Source: Paracoccaceae bacterium
GTDB taxonomy: Bacteria; Pseudomonadota; Alphaproteobacteria; Rhodobacterales; Rhodobacteraceae
NCBI GenBank assembly: GCA_026989055.1
Contig: JALSKC010000018.1
Coordinates: 1-64,000 of the forward strand
DNA: 64,000 nucleotides
Direction of reading: 5' to 3'
This document shows, in pieces, positions 28,553 to 39,604 of the stretch. Within the stretch, counting starts at the first letter, position 1, and every line of letters starts with the position of its first letter. The notes beneath the pieces were generated by a model. The model was not told where the DNA came from. It did not search any database and saw only the letters and a list, made by a program, of their open reading frames with translations. Position numbers and translations under genes: made by a program.

Positions 28553-29359
28553 TCAGCCGGTTGCGCGGGCCCAGAAGACCCGGATCGCCCCGGCCGTCTG
28601 CGCCGGATGCGTGACCGGCAGCATGTGCCCGGCACCCGCGATCTTCTCGCGCCGGAGGTCGGGGATGCGCCGCTCCAGCGCATCGCAGATGCGCGCCATG
28701 ACCGGCGGGGATCTTTCGCCCTCGAGCAGCAGGGCCGGCATGTCGAGTTTGCCCAACCTCGGCACCAGGCCGGCCGTGTCATCGAACAGCAGCGCATCGG
28801 CCTGCGGCACCAGATGGATGCGTTCGCTCATGTAGGCCCGCTGCGCGGCGCTCAGCGTCTCCCACGGCTGGCCGGTCCCCCAGGTTTCGGCGAAGCGGCG
28901 GGTTGCAGTTTCGCGATCTCCTTCGGCCAATGCGCCCCCAGGGAGCGCATATTCATGCATTTTTTCAACAAAATGCTCCGGATCGTCGGCCCGTGCCGCC
29001 GCGAACAGAACCGGGTCGATCATGACCAGGCTGTTGACCCTCTCCGGCCGCTCCAGCGCCAGGGCCAGCGCCACCACCGCGCCGAAGGAATGGCCGACGA
29101 CATCCATCGGGCGGTCAAGAAAATCGCCGGCGATGGCAAGCGCCTGCTCGTGCAGCGGCCCGGTGCTCGCCCAGTCGCCGCTGCGGCCGTGGCCGGGCAG
29201 GTCGAAACCCGTGAAGCGCCCCAGCCCTTCCAGTTCCGCGATCAGCCCTGCCCAGGCGCCCTGATGCGCCAGCGAACAGTGGATCAGCAGAACCTCGCGC
29301 GCCCCCTCGCCCCGCGTGCTCCAGTGCACGGGAAAGCCGCCGCGTTCCTCCAGGGGCAT
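28553..29359 (-). CDS. Alpha/beta hydrolase
   Basis: A 268-residue hydrolase. LLIHCSLAHQGAW is the oxyanion region and FDLPGHGRSGDW the second strand. VVGHSFGAVVALALALE holds the nucleophile serine, and GAGHMLPVTHP the catalytic His. Overall it resembles haloalkane-dehalogenase/esterase-type proteins with a helical cap; the substrate is unknown. Its start codon overlaps the stop of the upstream gene (TGATG), so the two form a coupled pair. It converges with the aldolase gene with only eight bases between stops. Confidence 0.83.
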   Translation of the reverse strand: MPLEERGGFPVHWSTRGEGAREVLLIHCSLAHQGAWAGLIAELEGLGRFTGFDLPGHGRSGDWASTGPLHEQALAIAGDFLDRPMDVVGHSFGAVVALALALERPERVNSLVMIDPVLFAAARADDPEHFVEKMHEYALPGGALAEGDRETATRRFAETWGTGQPWETLSAAQRAYMSERIHLVPQADALLFDDTAGLVPRLGKLDMPALLLEGERSPPVMARICDALERRIPDLRREKIAGAGHMLPVTHPAQTAGAIRVFWARATG

Positions 29360-29964
29360 CAGAACCTGCCGGCCAGGCAGAGAGCGCCGGGCCGCTCGTG
29401 CCCCCGGACGCGCCACGGGCCAGCGGTGATGCCCGGGGAGGCGCCGAAGGCGCCGCGCGTGGCGGCCTCCTCAAGGCTGGCGGCACGGGGTCCGGCACCG
29501 CCGGGCAACCCGCTGTCGGACAGCGCCGGATCGCCCCCTGCGTTTCCGGGGCAGCCGCGGATCACCTCGCCCTTCGCGATGTTGCGTCCATCGCCCCGGC
29601 AGGCGCACGGGCAGCCATGCGCCTGCGCGCCCGGATCGCCGCCGGCGGCCTCCCGTGCGGCGACCGGCGCATGGGAGAAAAAGGCCCGGTTGAGCGGAAG
29701 GATCGTCGGGCACAGCTCGACCGGCAGGCCGGCGACCTTCGCCCGCCGCGCCCTCCCCCGCAGGGGGCATTCCCGCCGGCCGGGGGGGCGTTCGGGCACC
29801 GGAGCGCCACCGGCTGCGCCGCCAGCGCGCGCAAACGGCATGCGCCGATCCGGCTGCCTGCATGTCCGCGCGGCCCCGCGCTCTTGCGCAATCTCTTCCG
29901 GCCGGGCTCCGGCCGGGCAGGAAAAGGGCGGAACCGTCGCGAAAGGGTAATCGACACGGGCCAT
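29359..29964 (-). CDS. Unknown Cys-rich protein, coupled to the hydrolase
   Basis: A 201-residue frame that I do not recognise. It starts MARVDYPFATVPP and has nine cysteines, including a GCPCAC cluster near the middle. It is rich in Gly, Ala, Arg and Pro, has no signal peptide or membrane helix, and its only long apolar stretch is LCPTILPLNRAFF. Support is positional. A good ribosome-binding site (GGGGAG) and a canonical promoter (29996-30024) lie directly upstream, and the stop overlaps the hydrolase start as TGATG. Third positions are mostly G/C. It could be a novel family, or a leader frame that merely couples translation. Confidence 0.5.
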   Translation of the reverse strand: MARVDYPFATVPPFSCPAGARPEEIAQERGAARTCRQPDRRMPFARAGGAAGGAPVPERPPGRRECPLRGRARRAKVAGLPVELCPTILPLNRAFFSHAPVAAREAAGGDPGAQAHGCPCACRGDGRNIAKGEVIRGCPGNAGGDPALSDSGLPGGAGPRAASLEEAATRGAFGASPGITAGPWRVRGHERPGALCLAGRF

Positions 29965-29995
29965 CTGCCGTTCTCCCCTTTCCCGCTGTTTGCAA

Positions 29996-30024
29996 GAGGG
30001 TAGCGGGGTGGTAAGCGGTGTCAA
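29996..30024 (-). promoter_or_regulatory. Sigma-70-type promoter for the 29359-29964 gene
   Basis: On the minus strand, TTGACA is followed after exactly 17 bases by TACCCT, about 32 bases before the ATG. The flank TTGACACCGC matches the -35 region of the groESL promoter. Confidence 0.65.
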
Positions 30025-30066
30025 CGCCACGATTCGGCCAGACGACGCGGGACCGGGGGAGCTGCC

Positions 30067-31086
30067 ATGCCCAGGATTACCGAACCGAAACTGATTTCCG
30101 GAAACGCCAACCGACCGCTGGCCGAAGCGATGGCCAGGAGGATGTCGATCTACACCGGCCATTCGATAGATCTCGTTTCCGGGCGGGTCGAGCAGTTTGC
30201 CGATCAGGAAATCTTCGTCGAGGTCTACGACAACGTGCGCGGCGAGGACATGTTCATCATCCAGCCGACATCGAACCCGGCCAACGACAACCTGATGGAG
30301 CTCCTGATCATCACCGATGCGCTGCGCCGCTCATCGGCCCGCTCGATCACCGCGGTGATACCCTATTTCGGCTATGCCCGCCAGGATCGCCGCACCAAGG
30401 CCCGCACACCGATCTCGGCCAAGCTCGTCGCCAACCTGATCACCCAGGCCGGGGTCGAACGGGTGCTGACGGTGGACCTGCACGCCGCGCAGATTCAGGG
30501 CTTTTTCGACATCCCGGTGGACAACCTCTATGCCTCGCCGGTGTTCGCGCTGGACATCGAGCATCACTTCAACGGCCGGCGCGAGGATCTGATGATCGTA
30601 TCGCCCGACGTGGGCGGCGTGGCCCGCGCCCGCGAACTGGCCAAGCGGATCGACCGGCCGCTGGCGATCGTGGACAAGCGCCGGGAAAAGCCGGGCGAAG
30701 TGGCGGAAATGACCGTGATAGGCGATGTCTCCGGCAAGACCTGCATCATCGTCGATGACATCGTGGACAGCGCCGGCACCCTGTGCAAGGCCGCCGAGGT
30801 TCTGGTGGAAAACGGCGCCCGCGAGGTGCATGCCTACATCACCCACGGGGTGATGTCCGGCCCGGCGGTGGAGCGGGTGCAGAAGTCGGTGATGAAAAGC
30901 CTGGTGATCACCGACACGATCGCGGCCAGAGAAGAGGTGAAGAAGGCCGACAACATCCGGGTGGTGCCCATGGCACCGCTTCTGGCACAGGCGCTGCTGA
31001 ACATCTCCCGCGGGACAAGCGTGTCCTCGCTGTTCGATCACGAAACGCTCGCCCCGATCTACGACGGCCTCTTTGCGCGCAACTGA
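30067..31086 (+). CDS. prs: Ribose-phosphate pyrophosphokinase
   Basis: A 339-residue class I PRPP synthase that makes PRPP from ribose-5-phosphate and ATP for nucleotide, His, Trp and NAD synthesis. [15 protein letters not shown] opens the chain. [10 protein letters not shown] and the flexible loop [12 protein letters not shown] bind [15 protein letters not shown] is the metal/His region. The PRPP loop is [13 protein letters not shown]. It is slightly longer at the N-terminus than the E. coli enzyme, as usual in this group. It is divergent from the unknown coupled gene. Confidence 0.96.
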   Translation: MPRITEPKLISGNANRPLAEAMARRMSIYTGHSIDLVSGRVEQFADQEIFVEVYDNVRGEDMFIIQPTSNPANDNLMELLIITDALRRSSARSITAVIPYFGYARQDRRTKARTPISAKLVANLITQAGVERVLTVDLHAAQIQGFFDIPVDNLYASPVFALDIEHHFNGRREDLMIVSPDVGGVARARELAKRIDRPLAIVDKRREKPGEVAEMTVIGDVSGKTCIIVDDIVDSAGTLCKAAEVLVENGAREVHAYITHGVMSGPAVERVQKSVMKSLVITDTIAAREEVKKADNIRVVPMAPLLAQALLNISRGTSVSSLFDHETLAPIYDGLFARN

Positions 31087-31136
31087 TTCCGGGGCCCGGT
31101 TCCGGGACCCGGCCGTTCGGGGCCTGGGGTTTCCGA

Positions 31137-31168
31137 GGGCCATGTTTCCGGGGGGCCATGTTTCCGGG
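31137..31168. repeat. 16-bp tandem duplication
   Basis: Two perfect copies of GGGCCATGTTTCCGGG lie in the gap after the prs stop. Confidence 0.92.
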
Positions 31169-31258
31169 GCCTGCGCCCGCACGGCCTCCCTGTCGGGGCA
31201 GGAGCGCGGGCGAAGCGGGGCGCGAAACGGGCGGGGCGGGAAGGCGGGGCAGCGCCGT

Positions 31259-31284
31259 TGCCCGCATCCGCCTGCCCGCATCCG
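31259..31284. repeat. 14-bp-period tandem duplication
   Basis: TGCCCGCATCCG occurs twice with a 14-base period, in the same prs-carD gap as the duplication at 31137. Confidence 0.8.
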
Positions 31285-31319
31285 GGGGGGCGCTGCCGCG
31301 ATCGGGCGCCCCTCTGCGT

Positions 31320-31829
31320 TCAGGCCGCACGCGAGGTCAGAACCTCGTCGATCTCGCGCTGGGCCTCCAGCTCGTCGGCACCGGAAACGGCGGCGAATTC
31401 GCGGGTCAGCCGCTCCAGCGCCGCTTCGTAGAGCTGACGTTCAGAATAGCTCTGTTCGCGCTGCTCATCGCTGCGGTGCAGGTCGCGCACCACCTCGGCG
31501 ATGGCGATCAGGTCGCCCGAGTTGATCTTCTGTTCGTATTCCTGCGCCCGGCGCGACCACATGGCGCGCTTGACCCGCGCCCGGCCCCTGAGCGTCTTCA
31601 TCGCCTGCGAGACGACCTCGGGCGTCGAGAGGGCGCGCATCCCGACCTCGATCGCCTTGTCGGTGGGCACCCGTAGCGTCATCTTGTCCTTCTCGAAGGA
31701 AATGACGAACATCTCCAGCCTGATGCCGGCGACTTCCTGCTCTTCGATCGAGACGACCTTGCCGACGCCATGCGCCGGATAGACCACGAACTCGTTCGGG
31801 CGAAAATCGTATTTCTTGGACTTGCTCAT
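31320..31829 (-). CDS. CarD-family transcription factor
   Basis: A 169-residue CarD/CdnL-type regulator. The N-terminal RNA-polymerase-interacting domain (FRPNEFVVYPAHGVGKVVSIEE, FVISFEKDKMTLRVP) takes residues 8-70. A helical DNA-contacting domain with RRAQEYEQKINSGD and VVRDLHRSDEQREQSYSER follows. CarD proteins stabilise open promoter complexes, including rRNA promoters. A clear AAGGAAG ribosome-binding site precedes ATG 31829. It is downstream of fdxA on the same strand, an order conserved in this bacterial group. Confidence 0.93.
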   Translation of the reverse strand: MSKSKKYDFRPNEFVVYPAHGVGKVVSIEEQEVAGIRLEMFVISFEKDKMTLRVPTDKAIEVGMRALSTPEVVSQAMKTLRGRARVKRAMWSRRAQEYEQKINSGDLIAIAEVVRDLHRSDEQREQSYSERQLYEAALERLTREFAAVSGADELEAQREIDEVLTSRAA

Positions 31830-32031
31830 TCAGCCGCTTCCTTTGCCAGGCCCCTGACCTTCAACGACAAAACAGCCGCAAGGGACGAAATCCGCCCCCG
31901 GGCCAGATTCTCTCGGTCATGCAATTTCAGGCTTCCGACGCCCCCACGGGCCGGAAATCTCGGGATCCTCGATGATTCATTTCCATCCATCATAGCACGA
32001 AACCGGCGCCTTTCCAAGCGCTTGGGGCCGC

Positions 32032-32370
32032 TCAGCCCCCCTCGCCCGGCTTTTCCGAGAAGTATTTCTCCAGCTTGCCTTCCTCGCCGTCATGCGCCTC
32101 GGCATCGGGCAGCGGATCCTTCTTGGAAATGATCACCGGCCACAGCTCGGCATATTTGCGGTTGAACTCCACCCACCGTTCCGCGCCCGGCTCGGTATCG
32201 GGGCGGATCGCGTCGGCCGGGCATTCCGGTTCGCACACGCCGCAGTCGATGCACTCGTCGGGGTGGATCACCAGCATGTTCTCGCCTTCGTAGAAACAGT
32301 CCACCGGGCAGACCTCCACGCAGTCCGTGTATTTGCAGGCGATGCAGGCGTCGTTGACGATATAGGTCAT
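32032..32370 (-). CDS. fdxA: Ferredoxin FdxA (7Fe-8S type)
   Basis: A 112-residue dicluster ferredoxin. Cysteines lie at positions 9, 12, 17, 21 and 25 in the first set and 40, 43, 46 and 50 in the second ([13 protein letters not shown]). The first set, with the extra spacing, is typical of a [3Fe-4S] plus a [4Fe-4S] cluster in the FdxA family. The C-terminal extension rich in Glu, Lys and Gly is typical of alphaproteobacteria. It lies between the S4 protein and CarD genes. Confidence 0.94.
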   Translation of the reverse strand: MTYIVNDACIACKYTDCVEVCPVDCFYEGENMLVIHPDECIDCGVCEPECPADAIRPDTEPGAERWVEFNRKYAELWPVIISKKDPLPDAEAHDGEEGKLEKYFSEKPGEGG

Positions 32371-32421
32371 GGGTTCACCCGAAAGTTTCCGGTCTGCGCC
32401 TAGCTAGTGCAGCCGGGCCGA

Positions 32422-32798
32422 TCATTCAAGCACCTGTCGCCGCGTGCGCTCAAGCCGGCGGCGCTCCCGCTTGGTCGGGCGCGGGCCGCCCCCGGAACCG
32501 CCCCCGCCGGAGCCGTCCCCGGAACCGCTCCCGGGTGAGAGATCCTCGTAGAGCGCGCGCGCCTCCGGGGCCGGGCCGCGACGGGTGGAGGATGCCAGGA
32601 TGCGCACGACCCGCACCCGCCCCCCGACAACGAAGGTCAGCCTGTCGCCCGTCCCGACGAGATGCGCCGGCTTGCCGATCCGCACGCCGTTCACCCGGAC
32701 ATGCCCGGCCGCGACCAGCCGCGCCGCCTGGCTGCGGGTTCTGGAGAAGCGGGCGAACCACAGCCAGCGGTCGATCCGGAGCCTGTCCGGAGAACCGC

Positions 32799-32802
<4 letters not shown>
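32422..32802 (-). CDS. S4-domain RNA-binding protein (Hsp15-like)
   Basis: A 126-residue protein. RIDRWLWFARFSRTRSQAARLVAAGHV, broken here for length, and RVNGVRIGKPAHLVGTGD form the S4 fold across residues 8-60. A linker of Gly and Ser (GSGSGDGSGGGGSGGG) leads to a basic tail (KRERRRLERTRR). Hsp15 relatives bind the stalled 50S subunit with nascent chain. The start codon overlaps the end of the helicase gene by four bases. Confidence 0.88.
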
Positions 32803-35612
<2,810 letters not shown>

Positions 35613-35677
35613 GCGATGCCCCAGCCTGCCCGAACCCTTGCACCGGGCACCCGGAAGGCGGAGCCCGGCGGTGACGC

Positions 35678-36280
35678 TCAGAGGTCGGTTCCCTCCAGCA
35701 ATCGTTCCAGCCGTTCGACGGCTTCCAGCGCGTCAGGCCGATTCGGATGTATGGCCAGCACCCGCCTGTAGGCCTCGAGGGCATCCTCGAGCAGGCCGGT
35801 TTCCTCGAGGATCATCCCCAGCCCGACCAGCGCCCCGAAATGGCGCGGGTTGAGCGCCAGCGTGCGCTCGATGTCGGCCAGCGACGGGCCGTAGAGCCCG
35901 GCATGGAAATAGGCGGTGGCGCGCGCATTCCAGCCTTCGGCGAAATCGGGCGCATGATCGACCAGCGCCGTGAAATGCGCGATCGCCGCCTCCAGGTCGC
36001 CCCCGGCCAGCGCCTCGCGGCCACGCTCCAGGAGCAGATCCATCGCATCCGAGCCCGAGCGCGACCATTCGGCCCAGATCTCCTCTTCCACGCGCTCCCA
36101 GTCGGGGTTGTCCGCCTCGGCGAGCCGCGCGAACAGCGCCTCCAGCCGCGCCGCCTGCTCCGCCGGCGGGGAATCGGCCCCGGCCGCCAAGGGCACGGGC
36201 TGTGCCAGCACCAGCAGGGCTGCCGCAACGGCCAAGGCTGCCGCAACGGCAGGTTTGAGAATTCGTGCCGCATTCGTCAT
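35678..36280 (-). CDS. Exported TPR-repeat protein
   Basis: A 200-residue protein with a signal peptide or anchor (AVAAALAVAAALLVLAQP) followed by about three TPR units (DLLLERGREALAGGDLEAAIAHF, WNARATAYFHAGLYGPSLADIERTL split by linkers, and GMILEETGLLEDALEAYRRVL). TPRs mediate protein contacts in the periplasm. The signal peptide includes a 6-residue repeat (AVAAAL twice) encoded by an 18-bp-period direct repeat at 36218-36251. Divergent from the SCP2 gene. Function unknown. Confidence 0.82.
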   Translation of the reverse strand: MTNAARILKPAVAAALAVAAALLVLAQPVPLAAGADSPPAEQAARLEALFARLAEADNPDWERVEEEIWAEWSRSGSDAMDLLLERGREALAGGDLEAAIAHFTALVDHAPDFAEGWNARATAYFHAGLYGPSLADIERTLALNPRHFGALVGLGMILEETGLLEDALEAYRRVLAIHPNRPDALEAVERLERLLEGTDL

Positions 36281-36350
36281 AACGGGGCAAGTCTAACCCA
36301 ATCACCGGCGGAATCGAGCCCCCGGTGATCACAATCGGAGGAACCTGCCG

Positions 36351-36647
36351 ATGAACCGGACGAGCGAAGTGATCGAGGCTGCCGTGAAGGCGCTGACCGA
36401 AAGGCTGGGCGAGGGCTTCGACGGGGTGGCCAAGTTTGCGATCGAGGGCGAGGGAGCGATCATCATCGACGCCGACGGCGTGCGCGCCGACGACGCGGAA
36501 GCCGACGTGACGCTGAGCGCGGATGCCGAAACCTTCCGGGCGATTCTCGAAGGCGAGATCAACCCCACTGCCGCCTTCATGAGCGGCCGGCTGACCGTCG
36601 ATGGCGACATGGGGCTGGCGATGAAGCTGGGGTCGATCCTGGCCTGA
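36351..36647 (+). CDS. SCP2 sterol-binding-fold protein
   Basis: A 98-residue protein of the SCP2 lipid-binding fold. The pattern FDGVAKFAIEGEGAIIIDADGV, then DVTLSADAETFRAILEGEINPTAAFMSGRLTVDGDMGLAMKLGS (broken here for length), matches stand-alone SCP2 domains. These carry sterols or acyl chains. The pair with the lysophospholipase-like gene two bases downstream suggests a shared lipid-related role. This is a context inference. Confidence 0.87.
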   Translation: MNRTSEVIEAAVKALTERLGEGFDGVAKFAIEGEGAIIIDADGVRADDAEADVTLSADAETFRAILEGEINPTAAFMSGRLTVDGDMGLAMKLGSILA

Positions 36648-36649
36648 CG

Positions 36650-37615
36650 ATGGACGAGGCGCCGCTCCTTTCGGAAATCGCCCGGGGCCCGCGGGGCGGA
36701 CGCGGGTTCTGGTGCCATGCGGCAGACGGGGTGCGCCTGCGGCTCGCCCTGTGGCCGGCGCCCGCGGGCGGGCGGGGCACGGTGTTCCTCTTTCCCGGGC
36801 GGACGGAATATGTCGAGAAATACGGCCTCGCCGCCGCCGATCTCGCTGCGCACGGCTACGGAACCTTCAGCATCGACTGGCGCGGGCAGGGCCTGTCGGA
36901 GCGCCTTGCCGCCAACCCGATGCTCGGCCATGTGGCGGAGTTCGCGCAATACCAGCTCGACGTGGCGGCGATGCTGGAAGCCGCCCGTGCGCTGGAACTC
37001 CCCCGGCCCTGGTTCCTGCTCGGCCATTCCATGGGGGGCTGCATCGGGCTGCGGGCGCTGCACCGGGAGATGCCGGTCGCGGCGGCGGCCTTCTCGGGGC
37101 CGATGTGGGGGATCGCGCTGTCGCCGCTGCTGCGCCCGCTGGCGGTCCTGCTGGCTGCGGCAGCCCATGCGCTCGGGCTGGGCGAGCGCTACGCGCCCGG
37201 CACCGACCGGACCGCCTATGTGCTTTCAGCCCCCTTCGAGGACAACCTGCTGACAACCGACCGGCAGATGTGGGACTACATGGCGCACCAGCTGCGCAGC
37301 CACCCCGAACTGATTCTCGCCGGCCCCAGCTTCGACTGGTTCAACGCCGCCCGGCGCGAATGCGCCGCGCTGATGGCGCTGCCCCCGCCCCGGCTGCCGG
37401 CTCTCGTCTTCCTGGGAGGCAACGAACGGATCGTCGATCCGCGCCCGGTGCACGCGCTGATGCGCCGCTGGGAGCAGGGCCGGCTCGAGGTGGTGCCCGG
37501 CGCCGAACACGAAATCATGATGGAACGGCCGCAGATCCGCTGCCGCTTCTTCGCCGCCGCTGCGCAGCTGTTCGCTTCCGCCGGCGCATGTGCCGCCACG
37601 GCCGCACGCCCTTGA
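36650..37615 (+). CDS. Lysophospholipase/monoglyceride-lipase-type hydrolase
   Basis: A 321-residue alpha/beta hydrolase of the Hydrolase_4 group. VFLFPGRTEYVEKYG is the oxyanion loop, FSIDWRGQGLSER the second motif, and GHSMGGCIGLRAL the nucleophile serine. Asp in FLGGNERIVDPRP and His in GAEHEIMMER complete the triad. The substrate would be a lysophospholipid or monoacylglycerol, from family resemblance. The start follows the SCP2 stop after two bases, so the two are probably co-transcribed. Confidence 0.87.
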   Translation: MDEAPLLSEIARGPRGGRGFWCHAADGVRLRLALWPAPAGGRGTVFLFPGRTEYVEKYGLAAADLAAHGYGTFSIDWRGQGLSERLAANPMLGHVAEFAQYQLDVAAMLEAARALELPRPWFLLGHSMGGCIGLRALHREMPVAAAAFSGPMWGIALSPLLRPLAVLLAAAAHALGLGERYAPGTDRTAYVLSAPFEDNLLTTDRQMWDYMAHQLRSHPELILAGPSFDWFNAARRECAALMALPPPRLPALVFLGGNERIVDPRPVHALMRRWEQGRLEVVPGAEHEIMMERPQIRCRFFAAAAQLFASAGACAATAARP

Positions 37616-37668
37616 ACCCGCTCTCCGGATGCGCCACTGTCCCGCGCACCGACAACATGAGGTGTTTC

Positions 37669-39516
37669 ATGCGCTCTTTCCCGCCCACTCCGGCCGATCG
37701 CCCCGCCCGCGCCCCCGGAGATGCCGCCGCCGACGCCGGCACCGTTGACCTCGGCGACCTGCCCGACTGGGACCTCAGCGACCTTTACGCCAGCCCCGAG
37801 GCCCCGGAACTGGAGCGCGACCTGGCCTGGCTGGAAACCGCCTGCGCCGATTTCGCCGCCGACTACGAGGGCAGGCTGGCCGATCTGGATGCCGCGGGCA
37901 TGCTGGAGGCGGTGCAGCGCGACGAAAGGATTTCGGCAGTATCGGGGCGCATCATGTCCTACGCGGGCCTGCGCTACTACCAGAACACCACCGACGCCGA
38001 ACGCGCCAAGTTCATGTCCGACATGCAGGACCGGATCACCAAGGCGACCATGGCGCTGGTGTTCTTCACTCTGGAGGTGAACCGGCTGGAGGACGACCAC
38101 CTCGAGGCGCTGTTCGCGCAGAACGCCGACCTGGCGCGCTATCGGCCGGTGTTCCGCCGCATCCGCGCCATGCGGCCGCACCAGCTGTCGGACGAGCTGG
38201 AAAAATTCCTGCACGACATGTCGGTTGTCGGCGCCTCCGCCTGGAACAAGCTGTTCGACGAAACCGTCGCGGCGCTGGAATTCAGCGTGGACGGAGAAAC
38301 CCTGAACCTCGAATCCACGCTGAACCTGCTCACCGAGCAGGACCGCGCCCGGCGCGAGGCGGCGGCGCGCGAACTGGCCCGCGTTTTCGGCGAAAACGTC
38401 CGGCTCTTCGCCCGGGTCCACAACACGCTGACCAAGGAAAAGGAAATCGAGGACCGCTGGCGCAAGATGCCCAGCCCGCAGCACGGCCGCCACCTGGCCA
38501 ATGACGTGGAAGGCGAGGTGGTCGAGGCGCTGCGCAACGCGGTGGTCGCCGCCTACCCGCGGCTCAGCCACCGCTATTACGAGCTCAAGCGCAAATGGCT
38601 CGGGCTGGACAAGCTGCAGGTCTGGGACCGCAACGCGCCGCTGCCGATCGAGGACGAGCGCATCGTGCCCTGGGACGAGGCGCGCGAAACCGTGCTGGAG
38701 GCCTACCGCAGCTTCGATCCGCAAATGGCCGATATTGCCCGGCCTTTCTTCGACAAGGGCTGGATCGACGCCGGCGTGAAACCGGGCAAGGCCCCGGGCG
38801 CCTTCGCCCACCCGACGGTGACGGATGTGCACCCCTACGTGATGCTGAACTATCTCGGCAAGCCGCGCGACGTGATGACGCTGGCACACGAACTGGGCCA
38901 CGGCGTGCACCAGGTGCTGGCCGCCGCTCAGGGCGAATGGCTGGCCTCGACCCCGCTGACGCTGGCCGAAACCGCCTCCGTTTTCGGCGAGATGCTGACC
39001 TTCCGCAAGCTGCTGGAGGGCGCGCAAACGCCCGAACAGCGCAAGGTGCTGCTGGCGGGCAAGGTCGAGGACATGATCAACACGGTCGTGCGCCAGATCG
39101 CCTTTTACGACTTCGAATGCAAGCTGCACGAGGCGCGCGCCGAAGGCGAACTGACCCCCGACGCCATCAACGCGCTGTGGATGAGCGTGCAGGGCGAAAG
39201 CCTCGGCCCCGCCTTCGAATTCATGGACGGCTACGAGGTGTTCTGGGCCTACATTCCGCATTTCGTGCACTCGCCGTTCTACGTCTATGCCTATGCCTTC
39301 GGCGACGGGCTGGTGAACGCGCTCTACGCGGTCTACGAAGAGGGAGACGCGGGTTTCCGGGAAAAATACTTCGAGATGCTGAAGGCCGGTGGATCGAAGC
39401 ACCACAAGGAGCTGCTGGCGCCCTTCGGGCTGGATGCCTCGGACCCGGCGTTCTGGGACAAGGGGCTGTCGATGATCTCGGGCATGATCGACGAGCTGGA
39501 GGCGATGGAGGGCTGA
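37669..39516 (+). CDS. M3-family oligoendopeptidase
   Basis: A 615-residue zinc peptidase of the M3B (PepF) clan. HELGH at 407-411 gives two zinc ligands and the catalytic Glu, and the third ligand Glu follows in LAETASVFGEML. The N-terminal half is the helical substrate-cavity region (WDLSDLYASPEAPELERDL). It degrades short peptides in the cytosol. Start at 37669, or ATG four codons earlier (37657). The much longer upstream open frame crosses the hydrolase gene and is rejected. Confidence 0.93.
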   Translation: MRSFPPTPADRPARAPGDAAADAGTVDLGDLPDWDLSDLYASPEAPELERDLAWLETACADFAADYEGRLADLDAAGMLEAVQRDERISAVSGRIMSYAGLRYYQNTTDAERAKFMSDMQDRITKATMALVFFTLEVNRLEDDHLEALFAQNADLARYRPVFRRIRAMRPHQLSDELEKFLHDMSVVGASAWNKLFDETVAALEFSVDGETLNLESTLNLLTEQDRARREAAARELARVFGENVRLFARVHNTLTKEKEIEDRWRKMPSPQHGRHLANDVEGEVVEALRNAVVAAYPRLSHRYYELKRKWLGLDKLQVWDRNAPLPIEDERIVPWDEARETVLEAYRSFDPQMADIARPFFDKGWIDAGVKPGKAPGAFAHPTVTDVHPYVMLNYLGKPRDVMTLAHELGHGVHQVLAAAQGEWLASTPLTLAETASVFGEMLTFRKLLEGAQTPEQRKVLLAGKVEDMINTVVRQIAFYDFECKLHEARAEGELTPDAINALWMSVQGESLGPAFEFMDGYEVFWAYIPHFVHSPFYVYAYAFGDGLVNALYAVYEEGDAGFREKYFEMLKAGGSKHHKELLAPFGLDASDPAFWDKGLSMISGMIDELEAMEG

Positions 39517-39604
39517 GAGGCCGCCACCCGGCGGCATGGCCGGGCCGGCCACCCGCCGCGGCAAGACCCTCCACAAGCAGGGCCGCAACAGGGGAGAGCG
39601 GGAA

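Noticed and set aside
29398..30003. Plus-strand frame opposite the unknown coupled gene
   Set aside because: It has no ribosome-binding site or promoter, whereas the minus-strand frame has both and a TGATG overlap with its neighbour.
36712..37668. N-terminal extension of the M3 peptidase
   Set aside because: The open frame continues far upstream but lies out of frame over a clear alpha/beta hydrolase gene. The internal ATG gives the family-length protein.
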